Shown here: positions 18,811 through 28,518 of the stretch, in pieces | Numbering within the stretch: position 1 is the first letter of the stretch | Layout of the letters: every line of letters begins with the position of its first letter | Origin: Cytophagales bacterium | Lineage (GTDB): Bacteria; Bacteroidota; Bacteroidia; Cytophagales; 172606-1 | NCBI GenBank assembly: GCA_030446715.1 | Contig: JAUJMU010000013.1 | Location: forward strand, 141,002 to 205,001 | Length of the DNA: 64,000 nt | Direction of reading: 5' to 3' | Notes under the pieces: model-generated | Database searches by the model: none | The model's input: only the letters and a program-made list of their open reading frames with translations | What the model was told of the DNA's origin: nothing | Position numbers and translations under genes: made by a program

Positions 18811-19977
18811 TTAGGGTAATATTGAATACAAAACTTGATTTACGTACGCCTGTGGCAACTTTTCCTGCTCTAATCTATTCTTGTTATCTAAAGTTTTTAA
18901 GTATTTGTAAACATGTGCTTCCTCTGCGGTTAAAAAACTAAGCGTGTCGAGTTTACTACGCGGGCCGTTCACGGCAAATTCGTTATAATTATCAAAAGTG
19001 TGCCTATCCATCATGATACTTCTTGTCTTCGGGTAGTAACTTCGTAGTTGGTGCAATATTTGGAAACCATGCACATCAAGATCTCCCCAATAAAAAATGT
19101 TTTTATCGGTTAGCCACCTGGCATTTTTCAAGTAACTGACGTTAAATCCTCCGCCACTCCAAAGAGACAAAGTAGAAAGCAAAGGAGGCAGCGTTAGGAA
19201 ATTCATTTTATTTTCCGCTATCAATACATTTTCTGCAGGAAAGCTCGTTTGCTCAAAATCCGAAAGAGGTACACAAACGTCCTTTAGTCTGTCATCCAAC
19301 AATCCAGCTTGATCCAAAAACATGATGCGGATTAATGGTTCATCGTATTTCAGAAAATAACGTTCTGCAAAACGCTTTTGACCTGCATTCCGGATATGAT
19401 CTGGGATTAAAAAGTCCAGGAGTGACTGTATCAGCGCAACATTTTCTTCGATAAACTTGGTATGAACTTCAATGGGCAACTGGCGAATGTACAAGTTGGG
19501 ACGGGGGGTGTTAATAAAGTACTTACACACTTTAAGAACATCAACCCAATCAATTATAGGCTCTGTCAACCAGAGGCAGTTATGAAATGCCCAATTTCTT
19601 AATGAAGGGATGGTATGTACAATTTGCTCATAGTGCAATAAAAATAGTTTCCAGTCCTTTTTTTTTCCCGTGAAAGCCACGTAATCCTCTACTGTTTCGA
19701 ATACGACCGAATCCGGTAACTCGTGACTACCCGTGCGCCGGAAATTCCGGTCGGCGGTTTTTACCAGATAGCCACTCCCCGTTTGGTTTTTAGAATGGCG
19801 GAAAAGCGCTTCGATTTCCTGCTGCAATGCCTCAAAACGACTCGTTACCTGCCCGGACTGTACTTTGCCAACTCTATCAATGGATTTAGGGAAGAAAGAA
19901 TCGCCTGTGATGTAGCTCTGCAGGAACGGTTTCCACCATTTGAGGGCCTGCTTTCTTATCTCCCCGGGGCTTATCAA
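18811..19977 (-). CDS. jetD: Wadjet protein JetD (TOPRIM nuclease subunit)
   Basis: The 388-residue protein has the DUF3322-like N-terminal part and a C-terminal DUF2220/TOPRIM domain. The catalytic Glu255 lies in VLIAENKMNF, the DxD pair is Asp299/Asp301 in FYWGDLDVHGFQIL, and a further acidic motif is MMDRHTF (322-328). JetD cleaves DNA once the JetABC SMC-type motor recognises a closed circular plasmid. The ATG overlaps the jetC stop by 4 bp, a sign of translational coupling. The gene appears complete. Confidence 0.92.
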   Translation of the reverse strand: MISPGEIRKQALKWWKPFLQSYITGDSFFPKSIDRVGKVQSGQVTSRFEALQQEIEALFRHSKNQTGSGYLVKTADRNFRRTGSHELPDSVVFETVEDYVAFTGKKKDWKLFLLHYEQIVHTIPSLRNWAFHNCLWLTEPIIDWVDVLKVCKYFINTPRPNLYIRQLPIEVHTKFIEENVALIQSLLDFLIPDHIRNAGQKRFAERYFLKYDEPLIRIMFLDQAGLLDDRLKDVCVPLSDFEQTSFPAENVLIAENKMNFLTLPPLLSTLSLWSGGGFNVSYLKNARWLTDKNIFYWGDLDVHGFQILHQLRSYYPKTRSIMMDRHTFDNYNEFAVNGPRSKLDTLSFLTAEEAHVYKYLKTLDNKNRLEQEKLPQAYVNQVLYSILP

Positions 19978-22900
19978 GGTAATTCGGCGTTTTGGAATAC
20001 ACTGTTATGCTTCATCTTCTCGGACTCATACGCTTCTTTGGTAAAACTGCTGACCTGCGAATTGTTTCCTTCGCGGTTGCTCACAAAATGAAAAGAGTTT
20101 ACGTGCCCTTCAATGACGTGGATTTTTTGTAAGGGCGTTACAATAAGCAGTTGCAAATTTAATTTTTTGAATAGTTCCAGCCCGTAACGGGTGCTTTCAT
20201 CACTCCCGCGTCCAAAAGCCTCATCAATGGCCACGAAACGGAAGCTCCGGCTCTTGCTTTCACCGAACTGCAAACCAAACTGGTACGCAAGGGCACTGGC
20301 AAGAATAGTATAGGCCAGCTTTTCTTTCTGCCCGCCACTTTTACCCCCGGAACCTTCGTAAAATTCCTTCTCGGAATCATCGGCCCGATAACGTTCACTG
20401 GCATTAAATTCAAACCATTGCCTTACGTCCGTAACGGTACTCGTCCAGTCTTTGTCACTACTGTCCATACTGGCAAAACGGTCGAGGATACGTTTCACCT
20501 GCTCATATTTTTCTTCGGTGTACAATTCGGCGTTGCTGCTAAAAGAATGAATGTAACATTTCTTCAGTTCTTCCCGGAACAGGCGAACGTCCTTGTTGGT
20601 GGTTGCATCCATCAAAATGGTGATGCAGGTATCCTGGGCGGCGTTATAAACAATCTCGGCGAGATGCTGATTGATGGTACGTATTTTTTGTTTGATGTCT
20701 TTTTCATGTTTTTCCAACTGGCTGTCAAACACAGCAATACTATTAATGGTATTCCGGTTCAATTCTTCTTTAAAGCGTTCCTCGTGGCGCTTCAGATCTT
20801 CTGATACCAGCTTTTCAAATTTCTTCATATACTCGGCTCTCGCCTCAATACTTTCCGCGATTTCGCTGTACTCAGCCCGTGAATGCTCTTTGATCTCCCG
20901 CATTTTTCTTTCTATGGAAGAGCGGATGCCCATTTGCCTGCCCCGAAGTCTTTTCAGTTCACCGGAGTCTCCCTGAAACTGCTTTCTGAATTCCTCCTGC
21001 CGGTTATCTATATTTTTGAGTGTAATACTTTTTTCAGTCAGTTTCTCTTCAATCACAGGAAACCATCTTTCCTGCTGATGCTGATTTGTCTGTTCCGTTT
21101 GTCGCCTGGTACTGTCGGTTTGCTCGTGCAAGTGCTGGATGCTATTTTTCAGCCCCCCCACTTTTTCCGTAGCCTGGGTTTCTTTCGCTTTGGTCTGAGC
21201 GATCATTTTCTCAGTTTCGATCTTGCTTTTCTCCAGCAAGGCAAGCACGTCGTTGTTGGTGAGCAATTCGTTACGATCTTGTTCCAACTGGTATATCTTT
21301 TCTACGTGGTACTGCCAGTTGAGGCGCGTATAGTCTTTCTGGCTTAATAAAACCGCCAACTGTTGTTTTAACGCCTCGTTTTTTCTTTGTTGATCTTCAA
21401 GGGTAGCCTGCTTACCCGCCAGCTGTTTTACTGCTGCTTCCAGCTTACTGAGCGAAGATTCTAGCGTTCTTATTTTTTCCGTATTACTCCAGCCCAGCAC
21501 GTAGTTCCGGCGGTCATCCAGCCTTTGCCGGTCATCTTTCGTGTGCCGGATTCGTCCGCTCTTGATCAGTCCCTGCCGGGTAATGCCGTATGGTACGTGT
21601 TGCAGGCCGGTTATATCCGTGCCGATGTAGTCCCCGAAACTGCGGTGGAGGTACGTTTCGAGCCATTCATAAAAAGGCGTATCTGGTTTAATATCTACCT
21701 TACAGATAATGCTGTCACTGTCCGGTTGTTTAGTGGTGCGTCCATTCGCAGCCAGGTCCGCTTCCAGGTAAGTTAATTTTATACCCCGTCCATCGGCTCC
21801 CCTTAATGGGTTATCGTTGACGTATTGGCTGACACTGCGGTAGTGAATTTTAGGCACCAGCAGGCTGATACCGGTATCCCGCAATAGTTTTTCGATCGCA
21901 CCTTCCCATTCCTTTTCGCTGTCATTGACGCGTAGCAACTCACCCGCGAAGGGAAGTTCTTGTTCATGGATGCGCAGATCAGCACAAAGCTGAACGCGAA
22001 AGCCGATTAGCCAGGCAGGTATCTGAGTTTTACGCGCTTTTAATGACTGTAGCTCCCGTTGTTCCGTCTGGTATTCCGTCTCCTGTCGGCGCAACTCACT
22101 TACTACGTTATCCCTTTCATCCCTGAGTTCACTTTCGCGCGAGGTACATTGTTCATTGAGCCGGTTTGCCCGCTGAATGTTTGCCTGAAAATCTTTTTCT
22201 TCATGGATGTTTTTAAGACCACACTGCGCGGCCAGCCGTTGGTAATCATCAAAATCCTTTTGTTTGTCTTTTTTGTCCTGCTCGTGACGTTTGATTTCTT
22301 CTCCTATTTGTTCGATGCGTTTGCCGCCGTTGCCCGCAATATCCTGTAGGATTGCCTGTCTTTTATCCTCCAGGCTGTCTACCTCTTTAGCCAACCGTTG
22401 CTGCTGGTGGATTTCCTGCGCTAACTCTGCTTGTGCATTGGCAATGGCTTTTTCCAGCAACAGCAGTTTCTTTTGGGCGAACCAAACCGGCATGGCTTCC
22501 AGCATCGCTTCTATGTCTTCAATTTCCTTTATTACGTTCCCGTATTCTACACAAGCCTCTATCAACGGTTTTAACATCTGGTGTTGTTCGCGGGCGTGCA
22601 CTACAGCGGTATGGGCGGTCTTGAGGTCGTCAAACCGTTTGAGCAGGGCAGATATCTGATCCTTTACATCGGTTTGTTCCAGCATCTGTTCCCGCACAAA
22701 ATCAGTCAGGCTGCTTACCGATTTCATGGATACCGTCTGGTAAAACAGGTCAATGGCTTTATCGCTGTTCATACCAAAAAGCCTGCGGAAATGTTCACTA
22801 TATTGGGTGAAGTTATCGTTGAACAATTGGATGCCTTCGGTACGGCGCAATCGCTTGCGCAAATCATGGATGTCTGTAAAACCGCTGAAATGCTCTTTAA

Positions 22901-23378
22901 TGGTAAGGGCTTGGGTACCGATTACCAACAATTTTTCTACTTTTCCCTCGTTTCCAATCCAGAAAAGCTGTGCCAGACACACTTGTTCCCCATAACCTTC
23001 GTTGTAAAAATTACCAATAATTACGGTATAGGTATTATCGTCTGGCCGGAGGTAGACTTTTCTGGCTACTTTGGTGATTTCTTCCTTCTCTTTTTTGTAT
23101 TCTCCTTTCACGTAGCTCAGCAGATTACGTTCTTTCCCCTCTGCCCCGGCCGCTTTATTGAACACAATCTTGTTGTGCGGTACCAAAAGACAGGTGAGCG
23201 CATCTACCAGCGTAGATTTACCCGAACCAATATCCCCGGTAAGCAATGTATTATGGCCATCAAGTTGTATTTGCCAGCGAACCTTGTTAAAGGTGCCCCA
23301 ATTGAACACCTCCAGATATTGCAGGCGAAAGCCTGCTTGAGGCGTATTTTCTGTGAACGGGGGTATCAGTTCTTCCAT
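19974..23378 (-). CDS. jetC: Wadjet protein JetC (SMC/MukB-like ATPase)
   Basis: The 1134-residue protein has the split ATPase head of an SMC protein. Walker A GDIGSGKST is at 48-56. Long coiled coils fill the middle (about 290-480 and 640-950) around a hinge-like segment. The C-terminal head carries the signature GGQKEKLAYTI and Walker B FRFVAIDEAFGRGSDEST, typical of JetC. The protein extrudes DNA loops and senses small circular DNA together with JetA and JetB. The frame is intact over its whole length, so this part of the system does not look decayed. Confidence 0.95.
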   Translation of the reverse strand: MEELIPPFTENTPQAGFRLQYLEVFNWGTFNKVRWQIQLDGHNTLLTGDIGSGKSTLVDALTCLLVPHNKIVFNKAAGAEGKERNLLSYVKGEYKKEKEEITKVARKVYLRPDDNTYTVIIGNFYNEGYGEQVCLAQLFWIGNEGKVEKLLVIGTQALTIKEHFSGFTDIHDLRKRLRRTEGIQLFNDNFTQYSEHFRRLFGMNSDKAIDLFYQTVSMKSVSSLTDFVREQMLEQTDVKDQISALLKRFDDLKTAHTAVVHAREQHQMLKPLIEACVEYGNVIKEIEDIEAMLEAMPVWFAQKKLLLLEKAIANAQAELAQEIHQQQRLAKEVDSLEDKRQAILQDIAGNGGKRIEQIGEEIKRHEQDKKDKQKDFDDYQRLAAQCGLKNIHEEKDFQANIQRANRLNEQCTSRESELRDERDNVVSELRRQETEYQTEQRELQSLKARKTQIPAWLIGFRVQLCADLRIHEQELPFAGELLRVNDSEKEWEGAIEKLLRDTGISLLVPKIHYRSVSQYVNDNPLRGADGRGIKLTYLEADLAANGRTTKQPDSDSIICKVDIKPDTPFYEWLETYLHRSFGDYIGTDITGLQHVPYGITRQGLIKSGRIRHTKDDRQRLDDRRNYVLGWSNTEKIRTLESSLSKLEAAVKQLAGKQATLEDQQRKNEALKQQLAVLLSQKDYTRLNWQYHVEKIYQLEQDRNELLTNNDVLALLEKSKIETEKMIAQTKAKETQATEKVGGLKNSIQHLHEQTDSTRRQTEQTNQHQQERWFPVIEEKLTEKSITLKNIDNRQEEFRKQFQGDSGELKRLRGRQMGIRSSIERKMREIKEHSRAEYSEIAESIEARAEYMKKFEKLVSEDLKRHEERFKEELNRNTINSIAVFDSQLEKHEKDIKQKIRTINQHLAEIVYNAAQDTCITILMDATTNKDVRLFREELKKCYIHSFSSNAELYTEEKYEQVKRILDRFASMDSSDKDWTSTVTDVRQWFEFNASERYRADDSEKEFYEGSGGKSGGQKEKLAYTILASALAYQFGLQFGESKSRSFRFVAIDEAFGRGSDESTRYGLELFKKLNLQLLIVTPLQKIHVIEGHVNSFHFVSNREGNNSQVSSFTKEAYESEKMKHNSVFQNAELP

Positions 23379-23390
23379 GTACAGTTCCCT

Positions 23391-23960
23391 TTATTCAGTT
23401 ACTTGCTTTTCAGAGGCATAAGCTTGCAACTTTTTTAATGCCTCATCAACCACGTCTGCATTTACAAAACCTTTGATGATCCGGTGTAGCTCATAGTTTC
23501 TTTGATTGTCTTCCAGTTTTCGCAGAAAGCCTATTTCAATCACCTTACTGATGGTGGCAACAATCTTTTCCTGTTGTTTCGCCTCATCTGGTGCTTTAGG
23601 TAAAAAGACCTTTGCCCGATTAATGATCTCCTGTTCACTGATAATGGAACGCACTGCCCCGCCCTGGGCATCCTGCTCCAGCAGATACTTTCTTAAAAGA
23701 AGAGACAACAAAGAAGTAAAGAAGTTGAGTTGCCTTTTTTCAACCAGTTTTGGAAGCGCGGTCTCCTCGGCTTCCCATTCTTTTTGGTATAGATAGGCAA
23801 AGCCTTCGCTTTTGTTGAGGTATAATTGGAGGCCTACAGGCAAAAAATATTTTTTTACGTCTGGCTCATAGCGTAAAAGATTCTCCCATGTCTCTTTCTG
23901 ATAATCATACACGATACCTTTCAGCAAGGCAATCAGACTTAAAGAATATTCGCGATTCAT
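23391..23960 (-). CDS. jetB: Wadjet protein JetB (MukE-like, DUF4194)
   Basis: The 189-residue protein matches the DUF4194 layout: a winged-helix-rich protein with LNFFTSLLSLLLRKYLLEQ in the middle and IGFLRKLEDNQRNYELHRIIKGFVNADVV near the end. JetB is the MukE/kite subunit that bridges JetA and the JetC ATPase heads. It lies 12 bp before jetC and 3 bp after the jetA fragment, in the standard A-B-C-D order. Confidence 0.9.
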   Translation of the reverse strand: MNREYSLSLIALLKGIVYDYQKETWENLLRYEPDVKKYFLPVGLQLYLNKSEGFAYLYQKEWEAEETALPKLVEKRQLNFFTSLLSLLLRKYLLEQDAQGGAVRSIISEQEIINRAKVFLPKAPDEAKQQEKIVATISKVIEIGFLRKLEDNQRNYELHRIIKGFVNADVVDEALKKLQAYASEKQVTE

Positions 23961-23963
23961 AAT

Positions 23964-24458
23964 TTACCGGTTAAAAATGATCAGGGGTGACCGCAGACGA
24001 TACCTTTTCCCGCTGTCTCTATCTTCCACCCGTATTTCCTCCTTTTCGTCATGGTTCACGTAATGCTTATCACTGGTGGTGGCTATCTGGATGTAACCCA
24101 ATACTTCAGCTACCCCCTTAGTCGGTTTGTATTGGTTTAACACTTCCGATAACGCGGCTTGGGATTTACTCCGCAACAGGGTTCTGACATTATTTCGTAA
24201 CGCTTCAATATCTACATAAAATTGTTCAAACAATAGGTAGGTATCAGCCTCCGATTTGCCATCTACTATTTCCGTTTTTTCGAAGGCTACTTTTACGGGT
24301 GGCCTGAAAAGCGGCCTTTCCATAATTAATGCTGGTTTAAAGAGCCCCGTAATCTCTTCCATGTCACCGGCGGGCAAGTTCAGCCGAAAAACGCCTCCAT
24401 AATTGAGGATGTTTTTTTCTTCGTTCCGGGCCGCAATCAGAATGGAAATTTTGGGCAT
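23964..24458 (-). pseudogene. jetA: JetA (MukF-like, DUF3375) C-terminal fragment fused to a glycosyltransferase start
   Basis: From about residue 20 onward the 164-residue frame matches the C-terminal third of JetA (FEQFYVDIEALRNNVRTLL, then EVLNQYKPTKGVAEVLGYIQ). JetA proteins are normally close to 500 residues, so roughly 330 are missing, including the N-terminal winged-helix kleisin part. The first 18 residues (MPKISILIAARNEEKNIL) are instead the classic start of a family-2 glycosyltransferase. The same nucleotides occur again at 25179-25216. The junction is therefore a rearrangement or an assembly chimera. If real, the Wadjet system should be inactive. Confidence 0.8.
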
Positions 24459-25831
24459 TATCAGTCTGGATCTGGATTTTCAGGATTGCCGGAATTGCCG
24501 GATTACCTGTTGATGGATTGACTTATTCAGGGATTTCAGGGGAAAATATCTGTGCCTCTGCGGTCCGTGTAAAACATTTACACTTAAAGCTTCATGAACT
24601 GGTATTCTTTTCCGGCAAAATATTCCATGAAACGGGGAAGCACGTACTGAAGATCACTAAGTTTTGATCTGTAGAAGATTCGTGCGGATAAGCCGGGAAT
24701 TTGAGGCTGTCGATTATAAGACTTTTATCTGTCTAAACGGGCAACTGATAACGCAACAACTACTTAGCCGTTTGAATGGGAACGGGCCGTCGCCTTTATT
24801 GTGAAACGTGCTGGCCGAGCCGGCGCAGGGCAAGGCAGACATTTCCCGGGTGAAAGGGTCTGGTCAAAGTCGCCGCTGGAGCAGGTCTGGGAGCGAAATA
24901 AAAGCCAGCACGCTCGCCGCTGAACGCCTGCCGGAATAATCAGCTGGTAATCTTTGCGCAGGGTGTGTAGCCGCCCGTGGCTGGCGGGTCATGCCGCGGA
25001 TTTTCCGTGCGCATGGGGCCGGAACAGCCGGGGCGGCTCGTTCCGATGCGTTGCTGGCAAAGACCCAATCAGTATTATGGATATAGTCAGCGAAGCCCGT
25101 GATTTCCAGCCGGGTTCAGGTGAAACTGCGGCTTGTCGGTTATAAGTGTGATTGTCACCGGCGGGCCTACCGTATGGCGCAATCAGAATGGAAATTTTGG
25201 GCATTATCAGTCTGGGATTTTCAGGTCGGACCGGATTCCTGAACACTTCCGGGTGCTTGCCGATGTTGTCCCCGACACAGAAAAAGCCGTTTTCCGTCGC
25301 CTTTATTGTGTTGTGCAGACATTTCCCGGGTGAAAGGGTCTGGTCAAAGTCGCCGCTGAGCACATCCCACATAATCAGCTGGTAACTTCCAGAACCCAGC
25401 CGGGGCGGCTCTCGATGCGTGCCTGCTCGGGAATGGGCCCATCGTCGTTATAAGGTGAGGTGCAGCATTTTCTCACCGCTGTGCCGGTGCCACACTCGGT
25501 TATACTTCCGGGTGCTTGCCGATGTTGCGACACAGAAAAAGGTAGCTTCTCCCGTAGCCGGGTACTTCCAAACCCACTCGGTTACCTCGGGAATGGGCCC
25601 ATCGTCGAAGGTGAGGTGCAGCATACCGCTGTGCCGGTGCCACAGGTTATACGGAAAAGAAGGGATTCTTGTGCCAGTACATATTATAACTGAAAATTGA
25701 AAACGGGGTGTCCTGATCCGGGCATTTCCTGCCCGGCCCATTAACTCAATAACCCAATAACTTGCAAAGGCAGAAAGTTATGGGTATTTTCAAATTTTAC
25801 CATTTTCCGCAAAAATACACTTCAGGTACTT
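24459..25831. other. Scrambled shards of glycosyltransferase and polysaccharide-deacetylase genes
   Basis: I see no intact gene here. Minus-strand pieces are recognisable. A glycosyltransferase C-terminus lies at 24584-24655 (YVLPRFMEYFAGKEYQF). A glycosyltransferase start lies near 25190-25212 (MPKISILIA). NodB-type deacetylase pieces include LTFDDGPIPEVTEW near 25600, IMWDVLSGDFDQTLSPGKCL near 25370 and FFCVGDNIGKHPEVF near 25280, which are out of the normal order. Several 30-40-bp blocks occur twice, for example GACATTTCCCGGGTGAAAGG at 24838 and 25318. Either the region decayed by repeated rearrangement or two near-identical paths were interleaved in assembly. Confidence 0.7.
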
Positions 25832-27271
25832 ATGGCGTCCTCCTCTCCTGTTCAAGGTACTCTTGTGCGTTCACTTGGCCTTTTCTCGGCCTTTCTGCTG
25901 ATTGTCAGTTCCATCATCGGGTCGGGTGTGTTCAAAAAGGTGGCTCCGATGGCGGCCGAACCGCAGTCGCCGGGGTTGGTGCTGCTGTGCTGGGGGCTGG
26001 CCGGCCTGATTACGCTCTGCGGTGCACTGAGCAATGCCGAGGTAGCCGGTATGATTGCCGACTCCGGCGGCCAGTACGTTTATTTCCGGAAAATGTACGG
26101 CCCTCTGTTTGCTTACCTCTACGGCTGGTCGTGCTTCGCAGTGATTCAGTCGTCGGCGGCGGCCTCCATAGCTTATGTCTTTTCCCAATCTTTCAATTCG
26201 TTGATTCACTTACCAGTCTTGCCGCCCGGGGTGACCCGCCTGAACATTGCCGGTATTTTTTATCCTTTTGATAACATAGGTGTAAAGCTGCTTGCCATCG
26301 GGCTGATCTGGACCCTTACGGCCGTCAACTACCGGGGTGTGCGGTACGGCGGTGGTCTCAGCAACCTGGTTACCGTGGCGGTGGTGATCTGTATCTTTTC
26401 AGTAGTGCTGCTGGGGCTTTCAATCGGCGGTGGCGGATTGGATAATATTCAAACACCGGCGGAGGGTTACGTTTCCCGGTCGTGGGCCGGCACAGGACTG
26501 ATCGGTTCCATTTTCGGCGCATTACTCAGCGCCTTCTGGGCTTACGAGGGCTGGAACAGCCTGAGCTTTATCGGTGGTGAGATCAAGTCACCGAACCGCA
26601 ACATTCCGCTGGCCCTGATCTTCGGCGTACTTTTCGTAATGACCGTGTATCTGCTGGTCAACTTCACCTATTTATATGTACTGCCGATTGATCAGCTCAT
26701 CAGTGCCCACGAATCTAAAAACACCATTGCGGCGGTGGCCGTGATCCGCAGTTTTCTGGGTGATGGCGGGGTCCTGTTTATTTCGGTGCTGATTCTGGTG
26801 GCAACATTCGGCTGCACCAATACTACCCTGCTGATGGCTTCCCGGATTTACTACGCCATGGCCCGCAACGGCCTTTTCTTCCGCACGGCTGCCTGGTGCC
26901 ACCCTGCCTACAATACGCCTTCCAACGCCCTGGTGCTACAGGCAGGCTGGGCTTCAGTACTGATCCTGTCGGGCAGCTTCGATCAGCTGACTGATATGCT
27001 CATTTTTGCCTCCTTTATTTATTACGGCTCCACGGCCTTCGGGGTATTTGTGCTGCGGCGGAAAATGCCTGATGCTCCCCGCCCCTACCGGGTGATCGGA
27101 TACCCGGTAGTACCCGCCCTGTTTGTACTTTTTTGCGCTTCTCTGGTCGTAATTACGCTGTACACCCGTCCCCGCGAAGCATTCATGGGCCTGGCCCTGA
27201 TTCTGGCCGGGTTACCTTTCTACTTTTACTGGAACCGGAAAAACAACATAAATAAAGAAGTAACAGCATAG
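25832..27271 (+). CDS. APC-family amino acid permease
   Basis: The 479-residue inner-membrane protein has about 12 hydrophobic segments. The APC-family first helix carries the unwound substrate-binding motif SSIIGSGVFKK (27-37), and YEGWNSLSFIGGEIKSP (about 231-247) is the family's other hallmark. It resembles the LAT/SteT-type exchangers and probably takes up or exchanges a neutral amino acid; the exact substrate cannot be told. The start follows the scrambled region directly, so its own promoter region may be disturbed. Confidence 0.9.
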   Translation: MASSSPVQGTLVRSLGLFSAFLLIVSSIIGSGVFKKVAPMAAEPQSPGLVLLCWGLAGLITLCGALSNAEVAGMIADSGGQYVYFRKMYGPLFAYLYGWSCFAVIQSSAAASIAYVFSQSFNSLIHLPVLPPGVTRLNIAGIFYPFDNIGVKLLAIGLIWTLTAVNYRGVRYGGGLSNLVTVAVVICIFSVVLLGLSIGGGGLDNIQTPAEGYVSRSWAGTGLIGSIFGALLSAFWAYEGWNSLSFIGGEIKSPNRNIPLALIFGVLFVMTVYLLVNFTYLYVLPIDQLISAHESKNTIAAVAVIRSFLGDGGVLFISVLILVATFGCTNTTLLMASRIYYAMARNGLFFRTAAWCHPAYNTPSNALVLQAGWASVLILSGSFDQLTDMLIFASFIYYGSTAFGVFVLRRKMPDAPRPYRVIGYPVVPALFVLFCASLVVITLYTRPREAFMGLALILAGLPFYFYWNRKNNINKEVTA

Positions 27272-27323
27272 AAACCAGTATATTATTCCACCCCAACTGC
27301 CAGCTATGAAATAATATTCCTTT

Positions 27324-27376
27324 TATATCTCCTGATATATCTCCTGAAAATGTACTTTTTGCATTCTTTTTGCATG
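27324..27376. repeat. Two short tandem duplications before the metallopeptidase gene
   Basis: TATATCTCCTGA occurs twice head to tail (27324-27347). CTTTTTGCAT occurs twice in 11-bp units (27355-27376). Both lie in the 174-bp gap before the gene at 27446 and could be operator half-sites or simple slippage. Confidence 0.65.
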
Positions 27377-27445
27377 GCTACCCCTGAAAGATTAACGGTA
27401 ATTTTAAGGTAGTCAATTTTTCCGCAGTTCTCCTACGAGCCAGCC

Positions 27446-28447
27446 ATGCTAAAAAGAATTCTGTTTCCGTTTTTTCCAATTTTGCTGCTGATCACTTTCT
27501 ATCAGTTTCAGACCCAGCCCCCTTCAGCTTACCGCCTTGGCGCCTTCAGTCTGCCGGATGTCTTTGCTTCTTCTGATCTTACGCAGGACACTACCTACTT
27601 GCCGCAGGTTGAGATCATTCAGCACGATTCTTCCGTAAGTCCGGAAACACACGATTACCTGGTGAAAGGAATCAACTACATGTACAAGTTTTACATCACC
27701 AGATTTGATTACTCCTTTCCCAGAGACCTTACCGTTAAAATCAGGGTTTTCAAGAACATTGACGACTACAAAGCTTATACCTCCCGGGTAGCCTCCAGTC
27801 CGGTTTCTTCGCACATCGGATTGTACATTCACCGCCTGCAGGAAATAGTTGTCTGGCAGGGTGCCGACACGTCCCGCTTCACCAAAACCGTTTTTCACGA
27901 AACCAGTCACCTGCTTCTGCGCAACCAGACCCATTACTGCCCCCGCTGGCTGAACGAAGGGTTATCGGAATATTTTGAGGAACTTGATCTTTCGGGTGAT
28001 GTGCCGATGGTGCATTCCCAGCCGGTGAAGGATAAGCGGATGAAAACCCGCCTGCCGGAGGGAGGAGTACCTGCCCTGCAGAACTACCTGACGCAGTCTA
28101 ACCGCGAATGGTCATCCCACGACAACAAATCTGATGCGCCCCGGACGGTGGCCTGGTCGCTGGTGTACTACCTGATGGACACCCAAAAGGGCCAGCGGAT
28201 GGTGAAGGATCTTCTCGACCACTACCGTCACCAGCCGCTTGACCCGACTCAGTCGGTGGAGGTAATGAATACCCTCGCCGGAATAGACTCCTTTGCCACC
28301 GTACAGTCCGGAACAGCGGTCGCTTTTGAAGGCAGCTGGCGTCAGTGGATTACGGAAGAAAGACTGGATCAGCCAATTGTGGCCCGGTCGCTGCAGAAAA
28401 ATCACACCAGTGGCATCCGCAGGTGGCTGGCCATGAAGTGGGAATAA
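27446..28447 (+). CDS. Peptidase MA-like (DUF1570-type) zinc metallopeptidase
   Basis: The 333-residue protein has an N-terminal hydrophobic export segment (ILFPFFPILLLITFYQF). The gluzincin motif HETSH is at 151-155, with the downstream Glu171 in WLNEGLSEYFE as probable third zinc ligand. This arrangement is typical of the peptidase MA-like/DUF1570 group. It probably acts in the periplasm on unknown peptides or proteins. No operon partner is obvious. Confidence 0.8.
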   Translation: MLKRILFPFFPILLLITFYQFQTQPPSAYRLGAFSLPDVFASSDLTQDTTYLPQVEIIQHDSSVSPETHDYLVKGINYMYKFYITRFDYSFPRDLTVKIRVFKNIDDYKAYTSRVASSPVSSHIGLYIHRLQEIVVWQGADTSRFTKTVFHETSHLLLRNQTHYCPRWLNEGLSEYFEELDLSGDVPMVHSQPVKDKRMKTRLPEGGVPALQNYLTQSNREWSSHDNKSDAPRTVAWSLVYYLMDTQKGQRMVKDLLDHYRHQPLDPTQSVEVMNTLAGIDSFATVQSGTAVAFEGSWRQWITEERLDQPIVARSLQKNHTSGIRRWLAMKWE

Positions 28448-28518
28448 TGGAGTGAGATGCAGGCAGGGAAGCTTTTCTCCTTTTCGCCCGGGATCCTGAC
28501 CTGATTCCCCGTTCAGTT

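Noticed and set aside
24989..25372. 127-codon minus-strand frame with deacetylase and glycosyltransferase words
   Set aside because: The words are real but out of order, so the frame is a by-product of the scrambled region and not a gene.
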